Part shown: one piece after another, positions 10,101 to 20,100 of the stretch | Numbering within the stretch: position 1 is the first letter of the stretch | Layout of the letters: each line of letters opens with the position of its first letter | Source of the DNA: Candidatus Comchoanobacter bicostacola | GTDB lineage: Bacteria; Pseudomonadota; Gammaproteobacteria; Comchoanobacterales; Comchoanobacteraceae | DNA: 64,000 bases | Direction: 5' to 3' | NCBI RefSeq assembly: GCF_024172705.1 | Contig: NZ_CP092900.1 | Coordinates: 1-64,000, forward strand | The notes under the pieces: model-generated | The model's input: only the letters and a program-made list of their open reading frames with translations | Told to the model about the DNA's origin: nothing | Database searches by the model: none | Made by a program: the position numbers and the translations under genes

Positions 10101-12937
10101 ATTCCAGCTAAGTTTCTCTTTAGGTGTAGTCCACCTCGGTTGAGTGAAGAGCTGGTAAGTGCGATTAAGCTAGAGATAGCCGGTACGCTTTCAGTGATTT
10201 CTTTAGGAAGGCTTTGAATAAGCTGAATAACAGAAAAGATCATCGTCGGTGCAGAAGAAGATTCTGCACAAAGGTGAGTAAGATAGTCTTTAATTGGACT
10301 TATGAGGATTTCCTCTGTGGAAATAAGTGGCCATAACGATTGGTGTATAGCTTGGATATCACCCCACTCAGGTTGTTCTTGCATTAATGTGCCTAGGTGC
10401 GGCGACTCAATAGCACGTTTAAAGTTTGGATCTTGGTACAGTTGTTCTAGGGTATGTAGGAGTTGGCGTACAGGGGCTTCCAGGGCGTCGGCATCTACAT
10501 TGGGCATGAGTGATTCACTTAGGGTGATAATAGCTGTGTGTGTTGCTGAAATTTCTTCGTGCGCATTGTTGATTGCAAAAGCGGTTTCTAATAGCGTCCT
10601 GAGTGATGCGCCTGTTGTTAAAGCCGGTATTATATTGGCACATAAATCTAGTATTTGTTTTTGATCATCTGCTGGTAGGGGCGCTAATGCTTTGAGGGCT
10701 TGCTGACGCTCATTACGACTGTAAAGTGTCCAAGATTCAAGTAGTATATCCGGTGTTTTTGTGTCGAGGGATTGGAGTGTTGCAATTGAGCGTTCATATC
10801 CTCCAAGCAGCAATACAACATTATGAATTAGGGCAAACTGCTCTCTGAGTCTCGGCTTGGTATTTATTGACTCACAGAGTAAGGCGGTCAGCTGACCAAG
10901 TGCTTCGGGTAATAAAAGGCTGGGAATCGTTTTGAATAATTTAATTGATTTGAGAATAGAGGTTGTCGCATCATCGCTGGGAAGCGTGTTTAAGTACTTG
11001 GTAATAGCAGCTAGCTGCAGCTTTTCTAACTTGGAAAACTCAGGAGCTAAAGGGAGACTTCCTGATATTTTGCTAAACCAGGGGGCGTGGGGGATAATAG
11101 CTTTGTGAGGAATTAGCTTTATGGCGAGTGTTAGCGTTTCATCCAGCATACCCAGTAATCTAGGTGTTAATCTGGAAAAATTGCTTTGCATGTCTGAAAT
11201 AGAATCAACGGGTACTTCTGTTAATTCAGGGAACTCAAAAATCTGGCCAATGAGTGTTTGAGTGAAATCACTCAGCTCATTAATCTCATCAGCTGTTATG
11301 TGCTTAAAGGTATGCTCGGCATGTTGGTTGATTAGAGTGGTTGCATTATCAGCATAAGTCAATAACTTGACAAGACCAATAATATCAGTAGTGGTTTCCC
11401 CCAGAATCATATTTAAAAGATGGTAAATGCTTAGCAGTTCTTCTTTCGTGGGTTGAAGGCTGTGAATCAGGCGAAACACATGAAGTACGATCTGCAATAT
11501 TACTTTTGTATTCACAGGATTTGGGGATGCAACGCAGAATTCAGCAATTTGAGTAATACAGGTAATAGAGTCTGAAACCAATATAGGTTCTTGGGGTATT
11601 TTGTCCTTGAGGTGGTTCAAGTGAACAACCATATCAAGTGTTTTTGCACAAGATGCTGGGCAAATAACTTTGAGGTGGGTCGCAAAAGGGCCCAGGTCGG
11701 GTAACTCATGAATAGCCTTAAACAGCTTTTCCCACGAGGCCAACATAGGCTGGACTCGTTCCACTGAAACCGCTTGTGTACAGATTGTTTGAAGGTGGCT
11801 GATTGCATTAATGGGTGCCGCAAGTTTTTTTGCAGGACTAGCTTTGGAGAAGGCTTCTAGGTCTTTTTTTATTTCTTGTAAGGTTGGAACAGCTGCTTTA
11901 GGGATGTTCAAATAATCTAACGCAGGCGCTTGTATCTCTTTGGGGAGTGATAAAGCAAAAACTAGAGCAGCACAGTTTCTTTGGATAATGTGATGTGTTT
12001 TTGTATTCCCACGGAGTAAAAGCCATTGCTTTGCATGCTGTTGAAGTGCTTCATCACACAGCACTTGTAAGGTAAGTTCTTGGTGTTCATTATATAGACC
12101 CAGCATAAGGTCAATAGCCGCTGTTGTGTGGGTGCGCTGGACTATGGGATGCGCCTTCCAAGCTGATTGAAAGTCATCAAATAGTGATCGGGGGTCTGTG
12201 AGATTGACAATCTTAGTAATTAGCTCAAATGCTTGTAATGCCGGGTTTGTCTGATGAGTTAAGAAGTTATGGTGAGCCAGGGTGTTGAGTACAGGATTTG
12301 GTATGCTTGTCTCAGCAGGAAGCAATGGTCGTGATGGTTCACCTATAATCCAGTTTTTGAGTACATCTCGGTTGCTGTTTATGGCACCAACGATAGTCGG
12401 AAGCTCGTTGGCAACCGCTATAGGAACAGTTGGTAAGAACCTGAGCCAGATTTTGTTAAGATTGCTCCTCTCGTCGTTAATGACGGCTACTAGCTGAGTG
12501 ATCGCTTCCTGCTTGAGTTCAAAAAAGTAGAGTATATCCAGGAAAACCAGCATTTGTTGTTTTGAGTCAGTTTCGCCTATTAGCTCAATACTTTTTTGCC
12601 GAATTGTAAGAAAAGTCTCAGACTCTTTAGCACTCATTGCTTGTTCTGTCTTTCCTATATAGCTTATATACAAATGAGGGATAAATTCCTCTAAGGTGCA
12701 AGTTAAATAACCATTAATCGTAGTGATTATATACTGAGAAGTGTGTGACTCTGAGGGTAGAATGGCCTGAATAACTACCCGGAATAAGAAAGCATCTAGG
12801 CTAACGGACTCTGATCCAGAGGGTTTTGGGATGAGTCCCGCAGCTTTACTCGGTAAATCATTTCCTGATAATATAGCCGCAACCTGTTCAGGGCTGACCT
12901 TGGATATATCGAGTGTGTCTTTGAACCACTTGAACAT
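7106..12937 (-). CDS. giant helical repeat protein, family member 1 (1943 aa)
   Basis: Unrecognised. The protein is predicted to be almost all helical, like an alpha-solenoid. It shares four landmarks with the next three minus-strand genes. These are: an N-terminal box SPEQVAAILSGND (about residues 15-27); a repeating module of the type LDTQTPQRLINTWN followed by DL.xxLN..G.L.P and LRRVINSGLEFN; a segment HDTDLARIRIG leading into a hydrophobic hairpin (about 1750-1810); and a C-terminal box PPRLIAAPLLGEG (about 1892-1905). Two copies of a longer unit with NRG...GIHW are spaced 244 residues apart (about 935 and 1179). No signal peptide or enzymatic motif is visible. TATAAT lies 3 nt upstream of the ATG. 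The 3' end overlaps mnmG by 27 bp. Function is unknown; a secreted effector or a surface/structural protein are both possible. Confidence 0.85.
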   Translation of the reverse strand: MFKWFKDTLDISKVSPEQVAAILSGNDLPSKAAGLIPKPSGSESVSLDAFLFRVVIQAILPSESHTSQYIITTINGYLTCTLEEFIPHLYISYIGKTEQAMSAKESETFLTIRQKSIELIGETDSKQQMLVFLDILYFFELKQEAITQLVAVINDERSNLNKIWLRFLPTVPIAVANELPTIVGAINSNRDVLKNWIIGEPSRPLLPAETSIPNPVLNTLAHHNFLTHQTNPALQAFELITKIVNLTDPRSLFDDFQSAWKAHPIVQRTHTTAAIDLMLGLYNEHQELTLQVLCDEALQQHAKQWLLLRGNTKTHHIIQRNCAALVFALSLPKEIQAPALDYLNIPKAAVPTLQEIKKDLEAFSKASPAKKLAAPINAISHLQTICTQAVSVERVQPMLASWEKLFKAIHELPDLGPFATHLKVICPASCAKTLDMVVHLNHLKDKIPQEPILVSDSITCITQIAEFCVASPNPVNTKVILQIVLHVFRLIHSLQPTKEELLSIYHLLNMILGETTTDIIGLVKLLTYADNATTLINQHAEHTFKHITADEINELSDFTQTLIGQIFEFPELTEVPVDSISDMQSNFSRLTPRLLGMLDETLTLAIKLIPHKAIIPHAPWFSKISGSLPLAPEFSKLEKLQLAAITKYLNTLPSDDATTSILKSIKLFKTIPSLLLPEALGQLTALLCESINTKPRLREQFALIHNVVLLLGGYERSIATLQSLDTKTPDILLESWTLYSRNERQQALKALAPLPADDQKQILDLCANIIPALTTGASLRTLLETAFAINNAHEEISATHTAIITLSESLMPNVDADALEAPVRQLLHTLEQLYQDPNFKRAIESPHLGTLMQEQPEWGDIQAIHQSLWPLISTEEILISPIKDYLTHLCAESSSAPTMIFSVIQLIQSLPKEITESVPAISSLIALTSSSLNRGGLHLKRNLAGIHWVISMYDQESSPGLARLVDLAHRLDTNSAKKFMAVWPLTQSTPVNYAAIGTIVRTIPPKDLSTMLDCIGELLPAFSAQATLRKTINCALTYNQLAPHATDALTALSELSASLDINVAQQALEPLVDQFISKLSAIYRHDSTPALIASLEHIAASQPELQDLRIIHLNLWPKLSTDMTLPIAHYLAFICKEEARSPTMMCAFIELIHSLPTLFDQPVALQSLMKVIGSSLNRGSEVTRRNFAGIHWMCMQYEAIGGYEHLIQEVRQLDTQTPQRLINTWNLSQEDNPDYIQVGSSLRDIPESDLDVVLNLMGYLAPVLNHEATLRRVINSGLEFNRVYPRLQHLAHCVQQLQTKLLLTTSQTDRVFLALPLFAGNNRSILQEIFITLKAAHDDGLSECITLMDTVMPSKTPYWPCITNIHQHLSPAMTALIESAPDLETLLSRAKNAHNAPERLTNYIRIIKRLPNEAKASPEAIDSIVTLLSMPDGHKPCTGYISLANWFAGHSTGYSSILTAVDQVSEHTLTTFMKTYDEFRNQQWEQLVESMQSVSHEDLQSILNILGTVAPEPVFQALTTHLELCVDIKQATQITEEQRKRLLDLVIKKKLLTNTPEETILALAPIIHAQENNPSIISKLVAILEGQPIDQASPSDSKLSQLAQQIGVFNADNFKTIVHWLAQSKQLLDPIQVFRQNLTPTQTQLRFIAATMRTTVSVMWQWHTVSVKAQQEFKNFCDSAKKLFSPSGATGIHGWILNSAHAVYTIPETIDQQINRLTTRLSSETKSKRFKFFNIFKKLVSWSIHLIIHDTDLARIRIGSSIFFACWATSLFITSFNPASWALLSISLTLSCAAFIGFLFKMIQTAISARRITKLIASVRCYVDENILNKDAAQKYIAYFSLLSAFEKQPQNQSAPMYSKITSTKEGRAKYDKLYASAKKIKKLVQKLKLPPRLIAAPLLGEGLQKVPSKSLNLEEILGYMNDSIFGAEKNQSTQSNRMRNPS

Positions 12938-13015
12938 ATAATTATACTTAATCTAACATTAAAAACTAATATCAGGCTAATGTATTTTTAACATGAACTC
13001 AAGCCCACCTTATTT

Positions 13016-16000
13016 CTAAGGGGTGTTGTTATGTTCCGCGGTTGCACCAGGGCTGCCTATGCTACTCCCTTCTGGACAAATTTTCCCCTCGATCTTTAGC
13101 ATGTGAGATCCAACAGGACTAGGTGCTTGTTTGCCATTGCTTCTGAATATTTTGTTTACCATACGAAGAAGCTCAAACGGCGTTTTCCTTCCGCTAGGCA
13201 CTAATGCCATCACTTTCCCTGCTAGTGGACCAATGAGCAAACGAGGAGGAAGCTTTTGTTTCTTTAGGTTATCAATGACAGGTTGAATCTCGCTATAGCA
13301 TTTATTATACAGCTCTGCGTTTTCATCTACCATTTCAGTGTGCATTTTTCTTACGCGATCGTTTGCGTTATTGTTAAACAAAGCATCACATAAAGCAGTC
13401 AATGCGATAACTTGCTCACATGGCCCTTTATCTTTAAGGTGGTTAGAAAGAAAAGTGCTTATTTTTGCAACTGACTTTTTGGCTCTTCTAGCAATTAAGA
13501 AGGCCTGAATCCCTTTGTATATAAAGGCAGCGATAGCTGTGACAAGCAGTAATGATGTAATGCCTAAAAAAACAGCGGCAATAATGAATGCAGTAGAAGC
13601 AAGTGAACTTATTGCAGCAATAAAGCTTATGATAAACACACCAAAAGTAATTGATGCAGAAAGACGAATTTTGGCAAGTGAAGGGTCATGCATGAGCATC
13701 CAAGACACCCACTTTAAGATTCGCTTGAAAATACCCCATACACTAAATTGCTTACCCTCCAAGTGTTTAATGATGCTCTCAATTAGATTTGAAGTCTTAT
13801 GTTTAAATGCCTGTGGTAATTCTGTAGCTGCTGAAAATGCTTGTGCAGCTTTTTCATACCTAGCACCCTTAAGGTTTTTACTAATGTCATTAGCGATACG
13901 TGTAAATTTCTCACTTTGCTCGCGACTGGTATCAAGCGCAGACCATGAGGCTCCGAGTGCAGTATATAATACCTCAGACACAACGAGCATTTGATTGTCT
14001 TCAATGCTATTGCCTTTAATGTCACTAAATTGTACAGCAAAAATACTCCCTTGTGTTTTCAACCAGGTTATAAATTGCTCAATTTCAGCTTTATCAAGTT
14101 CCTGTAACGGACTTAAAATGTCTAAGGTATGATCTTTGAGCCCTAGGAACCCAAAGATTGTTTCGATAATACTCAGGTCTCCCTCATTGGCTTTTAGGAG
14201 TGGGCTGAGCACTTTATTGATAAGTAGAGCACCGGCTTGAGAAAGCGATGTCTTGTAAAGGGTTTGGATTTGACTCAAGCTGCTAATAATCTCTTTACGC
14301 TGATCTTCATTAAGGTCAATGACTTCATTGATAGTGACGACAACATCAACCCAGTCCCGCATTGGATTTCCAACACTCAAGGGGGTAAATAGAGTGCTTA
14401 AGTCATTACATATAATACGAAGGTCATCACTATTTACTTCACGAAGTGTTGCAGACATGCCTACCCAGTCATTATCAGAATACTGGACCCACATTTTTAA
14501 TAGTTGCGTTGGTGTTTCTGCATCCATATAACCGATTAATTCGGCAACAACAGTAAACCCAGATCGATCAGATGTACCTAGCTTGGTAATTGCTGCTTGT
14601 AATGCTCGGGCATTGATCTGTACATCCTTATTGGTGTTAATGTCAGATGCTGCTAATGCTACCAAGGCTTCAAGTGCTTCTGGATTGGTGAAGAATTCAG
14701 GCGGTAGACTTTTTGCGAATACAAAACTTCTCAGTCCAACATCAATGACGTCATCTCCGCATGCAGACCCTACCATCAGGTCTGCAATGTCTGCGGCCTT
14801 TCTGTGAAGAGTCCGGGCAAATTTAGCGAGTGGGATGCTTCTTGCCATGAGACCCAACCATTGCTTTTGTGGTATAGCTGGGCTGTCAACTATGGCTGCT
14901 TGAGATGTTGTTAAGATATGACTGAGTATATCATGGGGAACACCATCTAGCATATTAATGCTATCAAACATATTCTTAATAGCTGTCTGAGCTACTGCAT
15001 GAGGTGTGGCTGTGGATGAGGTAATTACAGGGAATTTCTGGATGGCTTGACACAGATTGCTAACAAACTCCCCTAGCTTATTTATATCCTCAGGCGGCAG
15101 TGCTACAAGTTTACGCTGATTAAACGCACCTAGGGTTTGCCCTGGATCTAATATTAGCTTAATGACGCCCAATGCATCGACAGCACTGGTGGGCATAATT
15201 AATTTGAATAGCTCATAAATATGAGTAAGATCCTGTGGGTTGTCAGGTTTTTTCACGCTGTCTACAATGCACAGAGCGCCGATGGCTGTTTTTGCTATGC
15301 ACCCAGAGAAGTCTGGATGATTAGTGTCTTCAGGCGTTTTTAAAGCACATCGCGTGACATCAATGATTCGGCGAACAATGAGTTTGTCATTATCTTCGTC
15401 CTCGCCAACTAGTGAGAACAGATTGCCTAGGGTTTTAAGGTATGTAGCTATAGACTCACTGCCAAGCTTTTGAGACATTGACTTGGCAATCTCAATGCCC
15501 TGCTGGATTGCCACTCCGTGTGTTCTGTTTAATTCAAAGAGATGGGTTAAAGCTGGAGAAAACGCCACAAGAAAATCCTCAACATTGTTATTTTTTGCAA
15601 GTTGATTGACAGCGTTGATGATGTCTTGAACATGACTGATGATTTCGGTAGGAACCTCAGGGTTTGCATGTAGTGCACCAGCATGGGGTCTTAACTGAGT
15701 ATGTATTGATGTTACGTGTTGCTTAAGACCAGAGCTTATAATTTTCGGGCCTATGAACGGCAGGTTGTAGGCACAATCTATGAAACGATTTAGTGTGTTA
15801 GGCTGCATTTGGGTTGCTAGCGCAGCTACCTGGATTTGGGTTCCTGGCGCTATCTTAGCATCTACAGTATCTAATATCTGGCAAAGAATAGAGAGGTCTC
15901 CGTTTCCTACAATTTCTTGAGCGAGCACAGAAGCTCCTTCTAAAACATGAGGCCCAGCAACTGTTCTGAAAAGTTCGGACTTTAAGATATGGTCTGAGAA

Positions 16001-16765
16001 GGCCTTTACTATTTCTGGGTTGAGCTCAGCAAATAGGATTACAGATTCAACAATAGTGGCTGTCTGACTGATGGGTTGGTATGATCTATTATGACTAGCA
16101 GGTGCTCTAGGGGATTTTAGGCTTAGCTGGTAAACAAGGTTAATGAGTACACTTGGGTTCTTTGAATGCTTTAGTTGTTCGACAAGCATAGGAAGGCACT
16201 CAAGCATGAGCTGAGTTGAACCATTACCTAGTGCGAACTTAGCATCCAGATCACCAGAAAACTGTGATAAGCATGTGCACATTTTTTTTGTGTTGCCTTG
16301 TTTCAGGTTTAGGTCAGAAATAAGCTGGGCTGCCAGCGTAATCAATTGGCTGTGCGTAATCCCGGCTGGGGTGGCCAGTCTGTGATAGTGTTTAAATGTT
16401 CCATCGGGTGCATCACTCCCATGATACTTTTTATAAAGATCATTTAGATATTCAGCGGATGTAATCTTGCTTAATAAACCAGATACCAACTCGCTGTGTT
16501 CAGACGCTTCCCCTTCTTTTTTTGATGCGTTAGTGTTCGTTATAGATTCACCTATTTTATTAAGTGCTAATTGAGCAATTTTTTCGGCAATCTCCTCCGG
16601 GTTGCTTGCAAAGCTTAAGCTTGGTGTGTGAGTCTGACTGCTAGTAAAGAATGTAGCGACCCATTGACCGGCTTTTATGAGCCTTGTTGGCTCACCCTTA
16701 AGGATTGATGCGGCGTTTTCTGGGGTATTGAACAGCCCGATAATAAATTTAAGGAATTTTGACAT
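13016..16765 (-). CDS. giant helical protein, family member 2 (1249 aa)
   Basis: Close paralogue of the 1237-residue protein encoded next to it and a more distant relative of the 1943- and 889-residue proteins. It has the N-terminal box TPENAASILKGEPTRLI (residues 14-30) and a helical body. The module LDAETPTQLLKMW-like is present as MDAETPTQLLKMWVQYS. MHDPSLAKIRLSASI leads into a long hydrophobic hairpin (about 1032-1083). The C-terminal box is PPRLLIGPLAGK (about 1172-1184), followed by a polar tail. No signal peptide or catalytic motif is seen. The hairpin suggests membrane insertion close to the C terminus. The start is supported by AGGTATAATTACT before the ATG, a sequence conserved in the paralogue. 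Function is unknown. Confidence 0.88.
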   Translation of the reverse strand: MSKFLKFIIGLFNTPENAASILKGEPTRLIKAGQWVATFFTSSQTHTPSLSFASNPEEIAEKIAQLALNKIGESITNTNASKKEGEASEHSELVSGLLSKITSAEYLNDLYKKYHGSDAPDGTFKHYHRLATPAGITHSQLITLAAQLISDLNLKQGNTKKMCTCLSQFSGDLDAKFALGNGSTQLMLECLPMLVEQLKHSKNPSVLINLVYQLSLKSPRAPASHNRSYQPISQTATIVESVILFAELNPEIVKAFSDHILKSELFRTVAGPHVLEGASVLAQEIVGNGDLSILCQILDTVDAKIAPGTQIQVAALATQMQPNTLNRFIDCAYNLPFIGPKIISSGLKQHVTSIHTQLRPHAGALHANPEVPTEIISHVQDIINAVNQLAKNNNVEDFLVAFSPALTHLFELNRTHGVAIQQGIEIAKSMSQKLGSESIATYLKTLGNLFSLVGEDEDNDKLIVRRIIDVTRCALKTPEDTNHPDFSGCIAKTAIGALCIVDSVKKPDNPQDLTHIYELFKLIMPTSAVDALGVIKLILDPGQTLGAFNQRKLVALPPEDINKLGEFVSNLCQAIQKFPVITSSTATPHAVAQTAIKNMFDSINMLDGVPHDILSHILTTSQAAIVDSPAIPQKQWLGLMARSIPLAKFARTLHRKAADIADLMVGSACGDDVIDVGLRSFVFAKSLPPEFFTNPEALEALVALAASDINTNKDVQINARALQAAITKLGTSDRSGFTVVAELIGYMDAETPTQLLKMWVQYSDNDWVGMSATLREVNSDDLRIICNDLSTLFTPLSVGNPMRDWVDVVVTINEVIDLNEDQRKEIISSLSQIQTLYKTSLSQAGALLINKVLSPLLKANEGDLSIIETIFGFLGLKDHTLDILSPLQELDKAEIEQFITWLKTQGSIFAVQFSDIKGNSIEDNQMLVVSEVLYTALGASWSALDTSREQSEKFTRIANDISKNLKGARYEKAAQAFSAATELPQAFKHKTSNLIESIIKHLEGKQFSVWGIFKRILKWVSWMLMHDPSLAKIRLSASITFGVFIISFIAAISSLASTAFIIAAVFLGITSLLLVTAIAAFIYKGIQAFLIARRAKKSVAKISTFLSNHLKDKGPCEQVIALTALCDALFNNNANDRVRKMHTEMVDENAELYNKCYSEIQPVIDNLKKQKLPPRLLIGPLAGKVMALVPSGRKTPFELLRMVNKIFRSNGKQAPSPVGSHMLKIEGKICPEGSSIGSPGATAEHNNTP
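15323..15550 (-). repeat. near-identical 228-bp tract shared by two giant paralogues, copy 1
   Basis: This stretch matches 19493-19720 with a single visible mismatch (15483 T versus 19653 A). The surrounding homologous sequence differs at many positions. It encodes the segment around VRRIIDVTRCALKTPEDT and THGVAIQQGIEIA. A sharply bounded block of identity inside diverged paralogues is typical of gene conversion. Confidence 0.9.
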
Positions 16766-17179
16766 AGTAATTATACCTGTTTTTTATTTGGTTGAGTGAT
16801 ATTACTCTTGTAATTTTCCGCCAATGATACAAAATAAGCAGCAAAAAGTCAAGTTGTGCAGTTCTTATGCCCTATATGCTAGGGTGCCCTACTTAGACAG
16901 TGTCCCCTAATTTATACTAGAGTATAATTCACAGCAATTAGGTGTAAGCGGGCTGTGTAGAGATGCAATCTATCTGTGGTTTGCCGATCGGTTCTGTCGG
17001 TTGGTGGTGTTTTATTTGTTGTGACTAGCAATTCTTTTAGGCAGCTTTTTTCTAAGGATTGATTGTGAACACGTTGAGAGAGTCTCTAAGCTGTTGGAAT
17101 ATTTAATAATGCTGAACCTAAAATTAAAAATAATATCAGGCTAATGTATGTTTAATATGAACATAGGCCCACATTATTT
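16766..17179. other. 414-bp intergenic gap between the two duplicated giant genes
   Basis: No open reading frame I trust. The right part (about 17115-17179) matches 12957-13018, the sequence just downstream of the neighbouring paralogue, so it belongs to the tandem duplication. The left part (16766-16800) resembles 20894-20925, including the shared AAAAAACAGGTATAA on the minus strand. The middle (about 16860-17100) is unique sequence. A stretch around 16885-16915 faintly resembles insertion-sequence ends, but I could not support that. Confidence 0.6.
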
Positions 17180-20100
17180 TTAAGGGGCGTGGGTGTTATC
17201 GTCATCCTGCCCATCTGTTGCACCAGACTTATCGCGATTGTTTGAACAAATTGCTCCCGTGGTCTGTAGCGTGTTAGCCCGAGCTGGACTTGGTTCTTTT
17301 GTGCTACTGCTTTTGAATATGTTGTTCACCATTTGAAGCAGCTCAAACGGCGTTTTTCGTCCGCCAGGCACTAATTCCATCGCTTTTCCTGCTAGTGGAC
17401 CAATGAGCAAGCGAGGAGGAATCTTTTGTTTCTTTATGTTGTCAATGACAGGTTGCATTTCGTTGTAGCATGTTTCATATAGCTCTAAATTTCTGTCTAT
17501 AATTTCAACATGCATTTTTCTTTCACTATTGTGTGCATTTGTGTTAAATAAAGCATCACATAAAGCTGTTAATGCGATAATTTGCTCACCTGGCTCTTTA
17601 TCTTTTAGGTGGTTAGAAAGAAAGGCACTTATTTTTGTAACTGACTTTTTAGTTCTCATAGCAATGAACAAGGCCAGCACCCCTTTGTAGATAAAGGCAG
17701 AAATAGCTGTGACCATTAGTAAAGATGTGATGCCTAAGAAAACAGACGCAACAATGAATGCGGTAGAGGCCAGCAAACTTATTGCAACAATGAAACTAAT
17801 GATGAATGCAGCAAGAGTAATGGATCCAGCAAGGCGAATTTTTGCTAGAGCAGGGTCATGCATAAGCATTTTAGATATCCAATCTAAGATTCGTTTGAAA
17901 ATGCTCCATACACTATATTGCTCGCCTTCAAGGTGTTTAATAATGCTCTCAATTAGATTTGCAGTGCTCTGCTTTAATGCCTGCGGTACTTCTCTAGCTA
18001 CTGAAAATGCTTGGGCAGCTTTTTTATATCCTGCATCCTGAAGGTTTGTATTAATTGCATTAGCGATGCGTGTAAATTTATCATTTTGCTCGCGAGTGGT
18101 ATCAAGCGCAGACCATGAGGCTCCAAGTGCAGTATATAACGTTTCTGATACAGCGAGCATTTGATTTTCTTCAATGCTATTGTCTTTAATGTCACTAAAT
18201 TGTACAGCAAAAACACTCCCTTGCTCTTTCAACCATTTTCCAAATTGCTCAAATTCATCTTTACTAAGTTCTTGTAATGGATCTAAAATTTTTCCTATAG
18301 GATCCTTATAGCCCAAAGAGGAAATGATAGTGCTTACTATGCTCAGGTCACCGTTATTCGTTTTAAGGAGAGGGCTAAGTACATTATTGATAAGCAGGCT
18401 AGTCGCTTCAGGTAATGAAGTTTTGTAAAGTGTCTTGACTTTAATCATGCTGTTAATAATTTCTTTACGCTGATCTTCATTAAGATCAATGGCCTGATTG
18501 ATTGTGATGAAAGCATCAACCCAGTCTCTCATTGGCTCTCCAATACTTAAGGGGGTGAGCAGAGTGCTGAGGTCGTCACATATAATGCTAAGGTCATTGC
18601 TATCTACTTCACGTAGTGTTGTAGACATGCCTACCCAGTCCTCCGTATTAAATTGTTGCCACATTGTTAATAGTTGCGTCGGTGTGTTTGCATTCAAACG
18701 ACTGATTAATCGGGTGACAACAGCAAATCCAGATCGTTCAGGGTCAGATGTTCTTAGCTTAGTAATTGCTGCCTGTAATGCTCGAGCGTTGATTTGTACA
18801 TCTTTATTGCTGTTGATGTCAGATGCTGCTAGTTCGATTAATGCTTCTAGCGCTTCAGGCTCTTCGAAGAATTGAGGGGGTAGGCTTTTTGCTAATACAA
18901 AGCCTCTCAAGCCAATATCAACGACGCTGTCTCCCCGTGCAGATCGTATCATAAGGTCTGTAATGGCTGGGGCCTTTCCGAGAAGAGCCGGGGCAAATTG
19001 AGCGAGCGGTATACTTTTGGCCATGAAACCTAGCCATTGCCTTTGTGCTAGAGCTGGGTTGTCAACTATGGCTGTTTGAGATGTTGTTAAGATATGACGG
19101 AGCATAGCGGGGGAAACATGATTAAGCATAGCAATGGTATTAAATATCCCTTCAATAGCTGGCTGGATTACATGGCTAGGGGTATCTTTATCAACCTCTG
19201 GGAAGTGCTGGATATTCTCGGATAGGTTGATGACGAACTGCCCCACATTATTAATTTGCGCAGGTTCCAAGTCTGCAAGTTGATGCAGACCAAAGGCAGG
19301 TCGGGTTTTCTCTGGATCTAATATTAACTTGAGGATACCTAGCGCATCTTTAGCACCTGAGGGCATAATTAATTGGAATAGTGAATAAATATCAGTAAGA
19401 TCCTGTGAGCTATCAGGTCTTTTCATGCTGTCTACAATGCACAGTGCGCCGATGGCTGTTTTGGCTATGCATCCAGGGAACTCTGGGTCATCAGTGTCTT
19501 CAGGCGTTTTTAAAGCACATCGCGTGACATCAATGATTCGGCGAACAATGAGTTTGTCATTATCTTCGTCCTCGCCAACTAGTGAGAACAGATTGCCTAG
19601 GGTTTTAAGGTATGTAGCTATAGACTCACTGCCAAGCTTTTGAGACATTGACATGGCAATCTCAATGCCCTGCTGGATTGCCACTCCGTGTGTTCTGTTT
19701 AATTCAAAGAGATGGGTTAAGGCTGACTCAAACTCTATAACAAAGCCTTCAATGTCACTCGGATTTGCTTGCAATTGTGTGACAGCGGCTATTATTTTTT
19801 GAACCTGGCTGGTGATTTGGGTTGCAGCATCGGAGTGCGTATGCAGTAATTCAGAACTGAGGAGCACTTGCTCATGTATTTTTCTAAGGCTAGAGTTTGC
19901 AATTTTCGGCCCTACTACAGGAAGGCTGCACGCACACTGTATGAAACGATTTAGTGTGTGAGGCTGCATTTTGGCTGCTAGCGCAACTATCTTAACTGTA
20001 TCTTCTGGCGTTTTAGGACTGTCGCTATCTAATAGTTCGCAAAGTATCTCAATGTCTCCATTGCTTACAATTTCATGAGCGAGTGAAGCGGCGCCTTCAA

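Noticed and set aside
16880-16920. Sequence faintly like insertion-sequence ends in the gap between giant genes 2 and 3.
   Set aside because: No transposase, no paired inverted repeat and no target duplication were found.
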